In this document: in pieces, positions 43,772 to 52,976 of the stretch
How the letters are laid out: each line of letters begins with the position of its first letter
Position numbering within the stretch: the stretch's first letter is position 1
Assembly (NCBI RefSeq): GCF_000971335.1
Contig: NZ_JZJL01000010.1
Location: 55,602 to 119,601 of the forward strand
Reading direction: 5' to 3'
Length of the DNA: 64,000 nucleotides
DNA from: Chromobacterium vaccinii
GTDB lineage: Bacteria; Pseudomonadota; Gammaproteobacteria; Burkholderiales; Chromobacteriaceae
The notes under the pieces: model-generated
The model's database searches: none
Seen by the model: the letters and a program-made list of their open reading frames with translations, nothing else
What the model was told of the DNA's origin: nothing
Position numbers and translations under genes: made by a program

Positions 43772-44113
43772 TTAGCGCCTCCCGTCCGACACCACCAGCT
43801 GCATGATGGCCAGTTGCTTGTTGATGCCCTTGATCAGGGTCTGATAACGCAACGCGGTGTCAGCCAGCTGCGAAACCTGGCGGCTAAGCTCCGCCGCCGC
43901 GCCGGACGGGCTGCCCGTCGGAGTCATCCGCGTATCGGGCAGGATGCGGGGGCCGGCGCCCTCCATGCCTTGCAATGCGGATTCGAAGTCCACGCGCAGC
44001 GGGGTGTAGCCCGGCGTATTGAGATTGGCGATGTTCTGGGCGATCACCTGCTGGCGCAGCGTCAGGCCATCCAGCGCCTGGGTCACCACATTGCTTACCG
44101 AACCGATTTGCAT
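43772..44113 (-). CDS. flgB: Flagellar proximal rod protein FlgB
   Basis: 113 residues from the ATG at 44113, with AGGAC upstream, 13 bases after flgI. Contains the rod motif RQQVIAQNIANLNTPGYTPL. The short C-terminal helix is LRYQTLIKGINKQLAIMQ. FlgB is a proximal rod subunit. Confidence 0.93.
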   Translation of the reverse strand: MQIGSVSNVVTQALDGLTLRQQVIAQNIANLNTPGYTPLRVDFESALQGMEGAGPRILPDTRMTPTGSPSGAAAELSRQVSQLADTALRYQTLIKGINKQLAIMQLVVSDGRR

Positions 44114-44126
44114 ATCCCGTCCTAAC

Positions 44127-45251
44127 TTATTGAATGACCAGTTCCGCATGCAGCGCGCCGGCGGAGCGAACCGCTTGCAGCACCGCGATCACGTCGCGCG
44201 GCGTGGCGCGGATGCGGTTCAATGCCGCCACCAGATCCGCGATGGTCGAGCTGCCCTTCAGGCTGATGCCCGGCAGCGGTTTTTCCTGGGCGGTGATCCG
44301 CGTCTGCGGCACCACTGCCGTCCTCACCTCGCGTCCGCCCCCCACCACCAGCGGCGGCTGCGACACCAGATAGTCGGTTTCGACGGAGATCTTCAAATCT
44401 CCATGCACCACCGTCACCGCCGACAGCATCACATTGCCGCCTGCCACTACCGTGCCGGTGCGCTCGTTCACCACCACGCGGGCGCGCTCGTCCGGCGTCA
44501 CCTCGATGGCCTCGATCCGGCTGAGCAGGTCGGTCACCCCGGCGGCGGATTCTCCTCCCACCCTAATGCCCACCTTGCCTGCGCCAAGCGGAATGGCGAC
44601 GCTGCGGCCCAGCTTGCGGTTGATCGCCTTCGCGACGCGCTCGGCGGTGGTGAAGTCCGGAGACGACAGCAGAAATTCCGCCATATTGTTGCGGACGAAA
44701 CTGGTGGCCACAGCTTGCTCAACGATGCCTCCCGCCGGAATCTGGCCGACGGTAGGATGATTTTTCTGCACCATATTGCCGTTGCTGTCGTAGCGATAGC
44801 CGCCCACCGACAACGCGCCCTGCGCCAGCACATACACCTGGCCGTCGCTGCCTTTCAGAGGCGTTTGCAGCAAGCTGCCGCCCAGCAGGCTGCGGGCGTC
44901 GCCGACCGAAGTCACCGTCACGTCCAGCCGCGCGCCCGGCTCCAGCAAGGGCGGCATGTTCGCCGTCACCATCACCGCAGCCACGTTGCGGCTGTTCAGT
45001 TGATCCGGCCCGAGATTGACCTCGAACTGCTTCAGCATATTGGCCAGCGACTGCTGGGTCATCTGGCTGCGCGGACTGTCGCCGCTGCCGGCCAAACCCG
45101 TCACCAGGCCATAGCCGATCAGCTGGTTGTCGCGCCAGCCGCCGAAACGGCCCAGATCCTTGATGCGCTCGCCGGCCTGGGCCAGCGAGATGGACAGCAC
45201 CAGCAACGCGCCGCCCTGCAGAATCCGGACCCACCACTTGTTCTTGTTCAT
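44127..45251 (-). CDS. flgI: Flagellar P-ring protein FlgI
   Basis: 374 residues from the ATG at 45251, which has GGAG six bases upstream and opens a signal peptide (WVRILQGGALLVLSISLAQA). FlgI patterns include IKDLGRFGGWRDNQLIGYGLV and the NRIRATPRDVIAVLQAVRSAGALHA C-terminus in part. It forms the periplasmic P ring. Confidence 0.96.
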   Translation of the reverse strand: MNKNKWWVRILQGGALLVLSISLAQAGERIKDLGRFGGWRDNQLIGYGLVTGLAGSGDSPRSQMTQQSLANMLKQFEVNLGPDQLNSRNVAAVMVTANMPPLLEPGARLDVTVTSVGDARSLLGGSLLQTPLKGSDGQVYVLAQGALSVGGYRYDSNGNMVQKNHPTVGQIPAGGIVEQAVATSFVRNNMAEFLLSSPDFTTAERVAKAINRKLGRSVAIPLGAGKVGIRVGGESAAGVTDLLSRIEAIEVTPDERARVVVNERTGTVVAGGNVMLSAVTVVHGDLKISVETDYLVSQPPLVVGGGREVRTAVVPQTRITAQEKPLPGISLKGSSTIADLVAALNRIRATPRDVIAVLQAVRSAGALHAELVIQ

Positions 45252-45282
45252 GTCCACTCCGGCCCTATCACACAGCCTGTTT

Positions 45283-46212
45283 TCACAACACATCCACCAT
45301 GCCAGCCCCGGCTACCCGGGTTTTGAAAACCGCCTGCTCCTTGGGACGCCTGGCGTACACCACCTCGCCCAGCGCGGCGTCTTCCATCGTCACCGCCTCC
45401 AGCTCCAGCCGGACCGGGCCGCTGTTCAAGCGGGCCACGACTCTCCCGCCCTTGCGCACCATCGGCGCGGCAGCGGCATCCGCTTCCCGCAACACGCTGC
45501 CGGCGGACAGCGCCCGCGCGGCGATCTTGTCCTCGAACCCGGACAACAACCGCCCATCGACGACGTCGGCGATGGTTCGCTCCACATTGCCCGCAGCCAG
45601 GGCCTCGCCCTTGGCGATATCCCGCCGCGCCCGCACCACGGTCCGCTCGCACGACACCTCGAACCAGACCGGCCAGCTGCCATACAGCTGCCGCCCCTCA
45701 AACACATCCAGCCACACCACCATCCGTCGCGCCAAAGCGGGCTGCGGCGACAGGCGAGCGACGATGCCGGCGCCCTGGCCCGGCAGCATCGCCGCATTCG
45801 GCAAGCCCTCCGGACGCAGCGCGGTTTTGGAGCAGAAGCTGTCCAACCGCGCCCGCAATGCCGTTTCACCTTCCTTCGCCAGCCGCTCAGCCGCGGGCTC
45901 GCCGGCTTTTCGCGTCACGCTCACCCGCTCGGGAGCCTGCAAGGTCCAGCGCGCGGCGCCGGCGCCCAGCGCCAGCTTCCAGGCGGCCTGCAAACGCGCG
46001 CCGGGGATATCCCGCCTTTCGCCCGCCCGCAAATCGCCTATCAGCACCTTGGCGGCGGCCTGAACGCGCCACTCCTCGGCTGCAGGCCCGCTTACCAATT
46101 GCGCCAAGCTGACCGACCGCCCCTCCACCTCGACCGAGGCCGGAACGACCAGCGCCTCCGCCGCGGCGGCGCCCGCCCATGCGGCCAGCAGCAGCGGCAG
46201 CGCGCGCATCAA
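45283..46212 (-). CDS. flgA: P-ring chaperone FlgA
   Basis: 309 residues, longer than the ~220 of enteric FlgA, with a signal peptide (LPLLLAAWAGAAAAEA). The C-terminal SAF-type domain (RRDIAKGEALAAGNVERTIAD and GRVVARLNSGPVRLELEAV-like strands) is the FlgA signature. It assists P-ring assembly in the periplasm. Overlaps flgG by four bases. Confidence 0.9.
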   Translation of the reverse strand: MMRALPLLLAAWAGAAAAEALVVPASVEVEGRSVSLAQLVSGPAAEEWRVQAAAKVLIGDLRAGERRDIPGARLQAAWKLALGAGAARWTLQAPERVSVTRKAGEPAAERLAKEGETALRARLDSFCSKTALRPEGLPNAAMLPGQGAGIVARLSPQPALARRMVVWLDVFEGRQLYGSWPVWFEVSCERTVVRARRDIAKGEALAAGNVERTIADVVDGRLLSGFEDKIAARALSAGSVLREADAAAAPMVRKGGRVVARLNSGPVRLELEAVTMEDAALGEVVYARRPKEQAVFKTRVAGAGMVDVL

Positions 46213-46988
46213 CCGCGGCGCAGATTGTTGGTGATGGACTGCATTTCGTCGGCGGCCTGGATGATGCGGGAACTCGCCTCAAAGGCCCGTTGGGCCAGCA
46301 TCATGTTGACCAGCTCGTCCGCCATCTTCACGTTGGAGCCTTCCAGATATTTCTGCGCCAGCTTGCCGCGGCCATCCTCGGCTGCCCGGCCCATCTGCGC
46401 CGCGCCGGATTGCTCGGTCGGCAGATACAGGCCCTCGCCCACCGGCTTCAATCCAGCCGGATTGCTGAACATGGCCAGTTCGATCTTGCCGAGCTCCAAG
46501 GTCTGCCCATCCGCGGTCACCGCGGAAACCAGGCCGTCTTCGCCGACTTTCAACGTGCGGGTGTCCTTCGGCAAGGTGATGGCCGGGTCTAGCGTCTGGC
46601 CGCCGCGCAGCTGCAGCAGGCCATCCTCGCTGACGCGCAGCGAACCCAGCCGGCTATAGGCCAGCGAGCCGTCCGGATTGCTGACGGCGACGAAACCGTC
46701 GCCATTGATCGCGACGTCGAAATCCGACTCGGACGGGCGCAGGTCGCCCTGGCTGAAAACCTTTTCCACCGCGCTCAGCCGGGTGCCCAGGCCCTGCCTG
46801 ACGACGCCGGGCGCTTCGCCCTGGGCCGCCGCCTGCTGCGCCGCCTCGCGGTACATCAGGTCGTCGAACACCGCCTGCGAACGCTTGTATGCCGGCGTGT
46901 TCATGTTCGCCAGGTTATTGGCCACCGCCTCCAGACTGCCTTGTTGGGCCGCCATGCCGGTCGCGCCCACGTACAGTGCGTCAATCAC
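46209..46988 (-). CDS. flgG: Flagellar distal rod protein FlgG
   Basis: 259 residues, the standard FlgG length. It opens MIDALYVGATGMAAQQGSLE and has the rod motif VANNLANMNTPAYKRS and the C-terminal MMLAQRAFEASSRIIQAADE. It forms the distal rod. Confidence 0.96.
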   Translation of the reverse strand: MIDALYVGATGMAAQQGSLEAVANNLANMNTPAYKRSQAVFDDLMYREAAQQAAAQGEAPGVVRQGLGTRLSAVEKVFSQGDLRPSESDFDVAINGDGFVAVSNPDGSLAYSRLGSLRVSEDGLLQLRGGQTLDPAITLPKDTRTLKVGEDGLVSAVTADGQTLELGKIELAMFSNPAGLKPVGEGLYLPTEQSGAAQMGRAAEDGRGKLAQKYLEGSNVKMADELVNMMLAQRAFEASSRIIQAADEMQSITNNLRRG

Positions 46989-47012
46989 GATTCCATCCTT
47001 GCTTCAATGCCT

Positions 47013-47693
47013 TCAAAATTCGCCCAGGGTCTTCAATGCCTTGTCCCAGACAGCGTCCATGCCCTGCACCGCTTTTTGCACCGACTCGAAATGCCGCGTC
47101 GCCTCCATCATCTCCACCATTTCCCGAGTAGAGTTGACGTTGGACATCTCCAGGAAACCCTGACGCAGCCGCCCCGCGCCGCCCAGATCCTTGGGATCGG
47201 CCATCGCGCCGCGCACCCGGTACAGGCCGTTGCCCGTCGCCTCCAGCAGCGCGTCCTTGGCCGGGTAAACCAGCTTGATGCGGGCGACGTTCTGCTCGCC
47301 CTGGAACACCTGGCCGCGGTCATCCACCCGGAACGCGCCGGGTTTCAGAAATATCTCGCCCTGCTCGCCCTCAAGCGGCAAGCCGGACTGCGTCAGCACC
47401 AGCCGTCCGCGGCTGTCCAGCCGCAGCGCGCCTCCTCGGCTGACATAGCTGTTGCCGTTTTCCGAGGCGGAGAAGTAACCGGCGCCTTCTATCGCCAGAT
47501 CCATGTCCGACCCGGTGCGGCTCAGCGCGCCCTGTCGCGTATCGGCCAACGGACCGGACTGCAAATCCCCGCCCAGCGTGAATTGGCGCTTGAAGCCTGC
47601 GGTGTTGCTGTTGGCCATGTTGTGCGCCACGGTGTTCACCCGGTTCACATCGGCCTGCATCGACGCCGCCATCACGCTCATCAATTCGCTCAT
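47013..47693 (-). CDS. flgF: Flagellar proximal rod protein FlgF
   Basis: 226 residues, slightly short. Rod motif VNTVAHNMANSNTAGFKRQ, then SDMDLAIEGAGYFSASE, and the C-terminal TREMVEMMEATRHFESVQKA helix. Assigned FlgF rather than FlgG by its size, by its divergence, and by the presence of a better FlgG beside it. Confidence 0.88.
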   Translation of the reverse strand: MSELMSVMAASMQADVNRVNTVAHNMANSNTAGFKRQFTLGGDLQSGPLADTRQGALSRTGSDMDLAIEGAGYFSASENGNSYVSRGGALRLDSRGRLVLTQSGLPLEGEQGEIFLKPGAFRVDDRGQVFQGEQNVARIKLVYPAKDALLEATGNGLYRVRGAMADPKDLGGAGRLRQGFLEMSNVNSTREMVEMMEATRHFESVQKAVQGMDAVWDKALKTLGEF

Positions 47694-47705
47694 CTCGCCA
47701 TCCCG

Positions 47706-49757
47706 TCAAAACGTTACCGCGGCAAAAGATTTCAACCCGACGCCCGGCGGCACCTCGCTCAGCGCCAGCACGTGCAGATGGGGGATCATGCGCTCGGTCA
47801 GCTTGCGCAGATTGGCGCGCACCTCCGGCGCGCACAGCACCACCGGCATGCGGTTGGCGCCCGCCATCTTCTCTGATTCGGCCAGCATCTTTTTCAGCAG
47901 CTGCTCGGCGAAGCGCGGGTCCAGCGCCAGCGACGACGCGCCGCTTTCGCTGCGACGCAGTCCGTCGTACAAGGTCTGCTCGATGCCGCCGTCCAGCGTG
48001 ATCACGTGCAGCGCGCCATCGCCGTCCACCAGCGGCGCGCAGATCACATTGCCCAGCCGCTGGCGCACCCGGGAGGTGAGCTCGTCCACATCCTTGCCGG
48101 CGCGCCCCGCGTCCACCAATACTTCCAAAATGGTGTCCAGCCGGCGGATGGAAACCTTCTCTTGCAACAGCGCCTGCAGCACCTTCTGGATGTCGCTCAG
48201 CGTCATCACGTTCGGCACCAGCTCGTCCACCAGGCTTTCCTGGCTTTGCCGCAGGTGCCGGACCAGCCGCTCCACTTCGTCCCGGGTCAGCAGCGCGGCC
48301 GACTGGCGTTTGACGATTTCCGAAAAGTGGGTCATGAACACGGTCGCGGCGTCCACCACCGTGTAGCCGGATTCGCGCGCCCGGCTGCGCTGGGCGTCCT
48401 GAATCCATATCGCCGGCAGGTTATAGGCGGGATCGGTAGTGGGCTTGCCTTCCAGCTTGGCGCGCTCGCCGCCTGGATGGATGGCAAGCCAGCATCCCGG
48501 CTCCAAGCGTCCCTCGCCCACTTTTCCGCCTTGCAGATGGATCTGGTAGGCGCCGTCGTGCAGCGTCTTGCTTTCTCTTACCTTCATCTTGGGCAGCACC
48601 AGGCCAGAATCCAGCATGTACTGCTTGCGGAACAGGGAAATCCGCTCAAGCAGAATGCTGCCGTCCTGCCCCATCAAGGGCGCCAGCTCGGGCGACAGCT
48701 CGATAGACAGCAAGTCCACTTTCAATTCGTCATATAGAGACGCATCCCCTGCCGCCTCTTCCGCCTTTTCGGCAGACGCGTCCTCGTCATCGCTTTCCGG
48801 CTTGCGGACCTTGCGCAGCAGCAAGCCGCCTGCCAGGAACATCGCCGCCAACAACAAGGCGGGGAAGGCCGGCAGACCAGGCAGGAACGCAATGAGGAAA
48901 AACGCGCCCGCCAGCATCAACAGAATATTGGGATAAGCGGTGAACTGGCCGAGCACTTCGCTGCTCAGCCGGCCGTCGGATGCGGAGCGAGTGATGATGA
49001 TGCCGGTGCCCACCGAGATGACCAGCGCCGGCACCTGAGTGACAATGCCGTCGCCGATGGTCAGCAGGGTGTAGGTCTGCAGCGCCTCCTGCCAGGGCAG
49101 GCCGTGCTGCGCCACGCCCACCGCGAAGCCGCCGATCACGTTGATCAGCATGATGATGATGCCGGCAACGGCGTCGCCCTTGACGAACTTGCTGGCGCCG
49201 TCCATCGCGCCATAGAAGCCAGCTTCCTTTTCCAGCTCCTTGCGGCGGCGCTGCGCCTCGGCCTGGTCGATGAAACCCATGTTCAGATCGGCGTCGATGC
49301 TCATCTGCTGGCCCGGCATGCTGTCCAGCGTGAAGCGGGCGGCCACCTCGGCCACGCGCTGCGCGCCGCTGGTCACCACCACGTACTGGACCACCACCAG
49401 GATAAGGAACACGATCACGCCGATCACGTAATTGCCGCCCACCACGTAGGAGCCGATGGCGCCGATCACGCGGCCGGCCTCGCCGTCGGACAGGATCAGG
49501 CGCGTGGCGGACACGTTCAGCGACAGGCGGAACAGCGTCGCGATCAACAATACCGAGGGGAAGGTGGAGAAATCCACCGGCTTTCGCACATAGAAGGTAA
49601 GCAGCAGCACGAACAGCGCCAGGCTGAAATTGCCCAGCAGCAGCGCGTCCAGCACCCTTGCCGAAACCGGCGTGAAAAGGACGAACAGAATGCCGACCAT
49701 CAGCAAGATGATCGAAACATTCGCCCCTTCCTTGAACAACTTGACCAGACTACTCAT
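47706..49757 (-). CDS. flhA: Flagellar export gate protein FlhA
   Basis: 683 residues, normal for FlhA. Eight N-terminal membrane helices; the conserved FHIPEP-family region reads RFTLDSMPGQQMSIDADLNM. The C-terminal cytoplasmic domain from about residue 330 ends in LSEVPPGVGLKSFAAV. FlhA couples proton flow to export and docks chaperone-substrate complexes. Confidence 0.98.
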   Translation of the reverse strand: MSSLVKLFKEGANVSIILLMVGILFVLFTPVSARVLDALLLGNFSLALFVLLLTFYVRKPVDFSTFPSVLLIATLFRLSLNVSATRLILSDGEAGRVIGAIGSYVVGGNYVIGVIVFLILVVVQYVVVTSGAQRVAEVAARFTLDSMPGQQMSIDADLNMGFIDQAEAQRRRKELEKEAGFYGAMDGASKFVKGDAVAGIIIMLINVIGGFAVGVAQHGLPWQEALQTYTLLTIGDGIVTQVPALVISVGTGIIITRSASDGRLSSEVLGQFTAYPNILLMLAGAFFLIAFLPGLPAFPALLLAAMFLAGGLLLRKVRKPESDDEDASAEKAEEAAGDASLYDELKVDLLSIELSPELAPLMGQDGSILLERISLFRKQYMLDSGLVLPKMKVRESKTLHDGAYQIHLQGGKVGEGRLEPGCWLAIHPGGERAKLEGKPTTDPAYNLPAIWIQDAQRSRARESGYTVVDAATVFMTHFSEIVKRQSAALLTRDEVERLVRHLRQSQESLVDELVPNVMTLSDIQKVLQALLQEKVSIRRLDTILEVLVDAGRAGKDVDELTSRVRQRLGNVICAPLVDGDGALHVITLDGGIEQTLYDGLRRSESGASSLALDPRFAEQLLKKMLAESEKMAGANRMPVVLCAPEVRANLRKLTERMIPHLHVLALSEVPPGVGLKSFAAVTF

Positions 49758-49794
49758 CTAACCGCCATTGCGACGCCGCTCCCAATCGAGCGGC

Positions 49795-50856
49795 TCAGCC
49801 CTTCTTCACCCGAAACGCCCAGACCAGCGCCTTTGCCACTGCGCCGAAATAAGCGTCGGGAATCCACTCGTCCACATCCACATCGCGAAACAGTCCACGC
49901 GCCAGCGGCTTGTTTTCCAAGATCGGCACGCCATGCCGCCTGGCTGTTTCTTTCATTTTCAACGCCATCTCGCCCGCGCCTTTCGCCAGCAGCATGGGCG
50001 CGGCCATCTCGCCCCGCTTGTACTGGATGGCCAGCGCCAAATGGCGCGGATTCACCACCAGCACGTCCGCCTCTTTCACCCGCGACGCCGAACGCGTCTT
50101 TTGCAGGAATTGCTGGCGGATCTCCTTCAGCTTGGACTTGATCCGCGGATCGCCCTCGCGCCGTTTGTATTCTTCTTTCACTTCGCGTTTGGACATCTTC
50201 AGCTTCTTGCTCAGCGTCCGCTTCACAAACAGCCAGTCCGCGGCGGCCACCACCAGCATGGCCAACGCCATGTAACGCAACACCTGCAGCAGCGCCGCGC
50301 CAGTGGCGTCCGCCACCCGCCCCGCGCCCGCTCCGGTCAGCAGCATCCAGTCCGGCAGCATGCCGCGGATGATCCAGTACAAGGCCAGCGAAAACGCCAG
50401 GAACTTGACGCTGGACTTGGCCGCTTCAAACAGCGAGCGCAGCGTGAACAAACGCTTGAAGCCTTCCAGCGGGTTCAGCTTTTCCCAATCCGGCTTCAAC
50501 GGCGCAGCGGAAAACACCAGGCCTACCTGGGCCGCCCCCGCCAACGCCGCGGTCAATGCCAGCAGAAACCACAAGGGTGCCATGGTCCGGAACAGTTCAA
50601 CACCCAGATTCCGCATCCAGACCGACAGCGCATCCTGCGAAAACGACCACTCTCCGGCATGAGACAGCAGCGATGCGAAAATACCCAGGCAATGGCGGGC
50701 CATGCCCGGCCCCAGGGTCATCAGCGCCAGCAGCAGCGTCAACGCCGACACCGCGCCCAGCACATCCTGGCTGCGCGCCACCGACCCTTTCTTGCGGGCT
50801 TCCTCGCGTTTATGCGGCGTCGCTTCTTCCGACCGGTCCTGTTCCTGCTCCGCCAC
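49795..50856 (-). CDS. flhB: Flagellar export switch protein FlhB with NPRH motif
   Basis: 353 residues. Four membrane helices, then a cytoplasmic domain. The autocleavage site normally NPTH reads N269-P-R-H272 here (VVVNPRHLALAIQY), with N269 at the same number as in Salmonella FlhB. Cleavage between Asn and Pro changes export specificity from rod/hook to filament substrates. The threonine-to-arginine change is supported by the codon CGC. Confidence 0.95.
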   Translation of the reverse strand: MAEQEQDRSEEATPHKREEARKKGSVARSQDVLGAVSALTLLLALMTLGPGMARHCLGIFASLLSHAGEWSFSQDALSVWMRNLGVELFRTMAPLWFLLALTAALAGAAQVGLVFSAAPLKPDWEKLNPLEGFKRLFTLRSLFEAAKSSVKFLAFSLALYWIIRGMLPDWMLLTGAGAGRVADATGAALLQVLRYMALAMLVVAAADWLFVKRTLSKKLKMSKREVKEEYKRREGDPRIKSKLKEIRQQFLQKTRSASRVKEADVLVVNPRHLALAIQYKRGEMAAPMLLAKGAGEMALKMKETARRHGVPILENKPLARGLFRDVDVDEWIPDAYFGAVAKALVWAFRVKKG

Positions 50857-50859
50857 CGC

Positions 50860-51621
50860 CTAGCCTCCGAAAGCCGCCAGATAATCCAGCATCGAGGCCA
50901 GCCAGCGCTCAAAAAAACCGCCCAGCCGCGGCAGCATCACCGCCAATAGGGCCAAGCCCACGCCCACCTTCACCGGCATCGCCATCACAAAGGCGTTGAA
51001 CTGCGGCATCGAGCGGGACATCAGCGCCACGCCGACATCAATGGCGAACAGCGCGATCAACAATGGCGCCGCCAAAGACAGCGCCAGCAAAAACAACACG
51101 CCAAACTGCGCCACCGCCCGCTCGGCTAGCATCAGGCTGACCGGCTGCCCCACCGGCAGGCTTTCCAACAGAAACGCCATCGCCTGCAGCAACATGTGAT
51201 GGCCGTTCACCGCGTACACATAAGCCACGGCCAGCAACTCAAACGCCAAACCCATCGCCGAACTGGATTGCTTGGTCATGGGATTGATCACGCTGGACAG
51301 GCCAAAGCCGATCTGGGTATCCAGCAAGCGCCCCGCGAACGCCAGCGCGCCAAACGCGCACTGCACGCCAAAGCCGAGCAGCGCGCCGATGAACAGCTCC
51401 GTCAGAGCCTGCCCGGCCAATACCCACCCGCTCGTCGGCACCGCCAGCCGCAGTTCGAGTCCATAAGCCATCAGCGCCGCCAGGCTCAAGCCCAGCAAGC
51501 CGCGCACCACGCCCGGCACGTTGGCGGTGGCGAGCACCGGCGTCAGCAGCAGCACCGGCGCCAATCTCACCGACAATAGGAAAGCCGCGTACAACCAACC
51601 GATATCCAGCGGAAAAGACAT
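50860..51621 (-). CDS. fliR: Flagellar export gate protein FliR
   Basis: 253 residues with about six hydrophobic helices, including LPFL-like gate loops and the family's AFGALAFAGRLLDTQIGFGL. Starts ten bases after fliQ and ends three bases before flhB. Part of the FliPQR export pore. Confidence 0.95.
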   Translation of the reverse strand: MSFPLDIGWLYAAFLLSVRLAPVLLLTPVLATANVPGVVRGLLGLSLAALMAYGLELRLAVPTSGWVLAGQALTELFIGALLGFGVQCAFGALAFAGRLLDTQIGFGLSSVINPMTKQSSSAMGLAFELLAVAYVYAVNGHHMLLQAMAFLLESLPVGQPVSLMLAERAVAQFGVLFLLALSLAAPLLIALFAIDVGVALMSRSMPQFNAFVMAMPVKVGVGLALLAVMLPRLGGFFERWLASMLDYLAAFGG

Positions 51622-51631
51622 AGGGAAGGCT

Positions 51632-51898
51632 TCAGAACAGCGACGGAATGCTGCTGATCACCCCTGAAGCGTAATTGACCAATGATTTCAACATCCACGG
51701 GCCAAACAGCAGCAAGGCGGCAAACACAGCCAACAACTTGGGCACAAAAGCCAGCGACGCATCCTGAATCTGGGTCACCACCTGGATCACGCTCACCAGA
51801 ATCCCCACCACCAGGCTGAACAACAGCACCGGCGCGGCAATGGCCAGCGCCATCCACATCATCTGCGACATCAACTGCAGCGACTGATCGCCCGTCAT
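51632..51898 (-). CDS. fliQ: Flagellar export gate protein FliQ
   Basis: 88 residues from the second of two close ATGs (51898), because AAGGA lies at proper distance from it; the first is at 51904. Two membrane helices with ALAIAAPVLLFSLVVGILVS and TQIQDASLAFVPKLLAV, the FliQ signature. First gene of the long cluster. Confidence 0.95.
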   Translation of the reverse strand: MTGDQSLQLMSQMMWMALAIAAPVLLFSLVVGILVSVIQVVTQIQDASLAFVPKLLAVFAALLLFGPWMLKSLVNYASGVISSIPSLF

Positions 51899-51986
51899 CC
51901 CCATCCATCCTTAACACATCAACCCTGACTGGCCGCGCATCAACAGTCGACCCAGCAGTCAAGCCATATAAATACGAAAGGTATTG

Positions 51987-52015
51987 ATATTAACAATATT
52001 CACACTTCTTCACAA
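51987..52015 (-). promoter_or_regulatory. Sigma-70-type promoter of the flagellar cluster
   Basis: On the minus strand TTGTGA and TAATAT are separated by exactly 17 bp, about 90 bp upstream of fliQ, in an AT-rich region. I see no sigma-54 (GG-N10-GC) element, so this set may not depend on the classical FlrC/FleQ-type cascade. Confidence 0.6.
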
Positions 52016-52280
52016 TATCTTAATGTAATATTTTCTCAATAAATGATATTCAATCTGACATAGCATTGATTCTCAACGTAATTTTGCTACATGTAAATGT
52101 GGCAAGCCTGCCACCTCAAAAGACAGCCGTTCCGGCACACGGGCAACGGCCGATGCGGCCCAGCCCCTCGCCAAGATCCTGCTTCGTCACAGCGGCCCCT
52201 CCTCCACACGCGCCATCACCGTCGACACGGTTTGCTCCTGGCTTGCCACGAAATTTGTTAAGGAGTTCTTGAGCCAAAAG

Positions 52281-52317
52281 AAAACGGCGCATCGCCATTA
52301 AGGGGATGCGCCGTTTA
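52281..52317. terminator. Hairpin terminator candidate
   Basis: AAACGGCGCATC pairs with GATGCGCCGTTT around an 11-base loop, flanked by A and T runs. It could terminate transcripts from either side, including the Rhs-immunity transcript. Confidence 0.65.
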
Positions 52318-52529
52318 TGTGATAGATCATGCCAGCGCCGGGGCGCCAATGACCTTGTGCCAGTACCGTAGCTTGGGCTGAATTCAATGGAGCACAACGC
52401 TTACCGATAAAATACACGACCGCATAAATATTGATCGCCATAAATCGGGGTGAGTGTTGGGCTTCGCAAGCTAAGTTTAACTGACGGCGCTGTATGGAGC
52501 ATTTTTCGTCTCTAGCTTGCTAAATTACC

Positions 52530-52976
52530 TCAAATTACAATCTCAAACCGCACCCCCACTACATTCTCTCTACCACGCTCAGAAATAATCTTGCAAAATT
52601 TTTCCCAATGAGCTAACGCATTCAGAAACTGCTCAATGGAAAACTTTTGAGGCTCGCCTTCATCGGATGAAAAATCAGGAATATTTTCATTGGAAATGAA
52701 GAGAAACCCTATCTCTGCTCGAGGCGGCCCGATCCAGACGAACTTATCATTTACGCTCCAATCTGCCAAATCTGGATCAGATCGTTCATACTTTCCACTC
52801 CGTGCAGCGACAAGAATAGCTACCAGCTTCTCAAGTTGATATGGAAGAGACTCTGCAATTAGATCAAGAAGTGTATCAGTCGTACCCCTTTCCACATCTC
52901 CTCCCTTACCTACGCAGTAAAGTTGAGGAATCAGAGAGCCACTAGGCAGCTTAAATACTTCTGCGACAATTTTCAT
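52530..52976 (-). CDS. Candidate immunity protein for the Rhs-EndoU toxin
   Basis: 148 residues from the ATG at 52976, which overlaps the Rhs stop (ATGA); the longer frame reads back into rhs. No signal peptide or membrane segment; cytoplasmic and acidic (DPDLADWSVNDKFVWIG). I do not recognise its family. Position right after a toxin C-terminus, translational coupling, small size, and AT-rich composition unlike the flanking genes together mark it as the cognate immunity protein. Experimental proof is absent. Confidence 0.75.
   Translation of the reverse strand: MKIVAEVFKLPSGSLIPQLYCVGKGGDVERGTTDTLLDLIAESLPYQLEKLVAILVAARSGKYERSDPDLADWSVNDKFVWIGPPRAEIGFLFISNENIPDFSSDEGEPQKFSIEQFLNALAHWEKFCKIISERGRENVVGVRFEIVI

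Larger units (their letters stand above)
51899..52529. other. AT-rich intergenic region without a convincing gene
   Basis: About 630 bp between the fliQ start and the 3' end of the Rhs immunity gene. It holds the flagellar promoter above and a terminator-like hairpin at 52281-52317. Reading frames of 93 and 68 codons in it overlap each other and have no recognisable family. A plus-strand frame ending near 52,300 could be the tail of a degraded gene. Confidence 0.5.

Noticed and set aside
52116..52397. 93-codon minus-strand frame between fliQ and the immunity gene
   Set aside because: No ribosome-binding site, no recognisable family, and a terminator-like hairpin runs through it.
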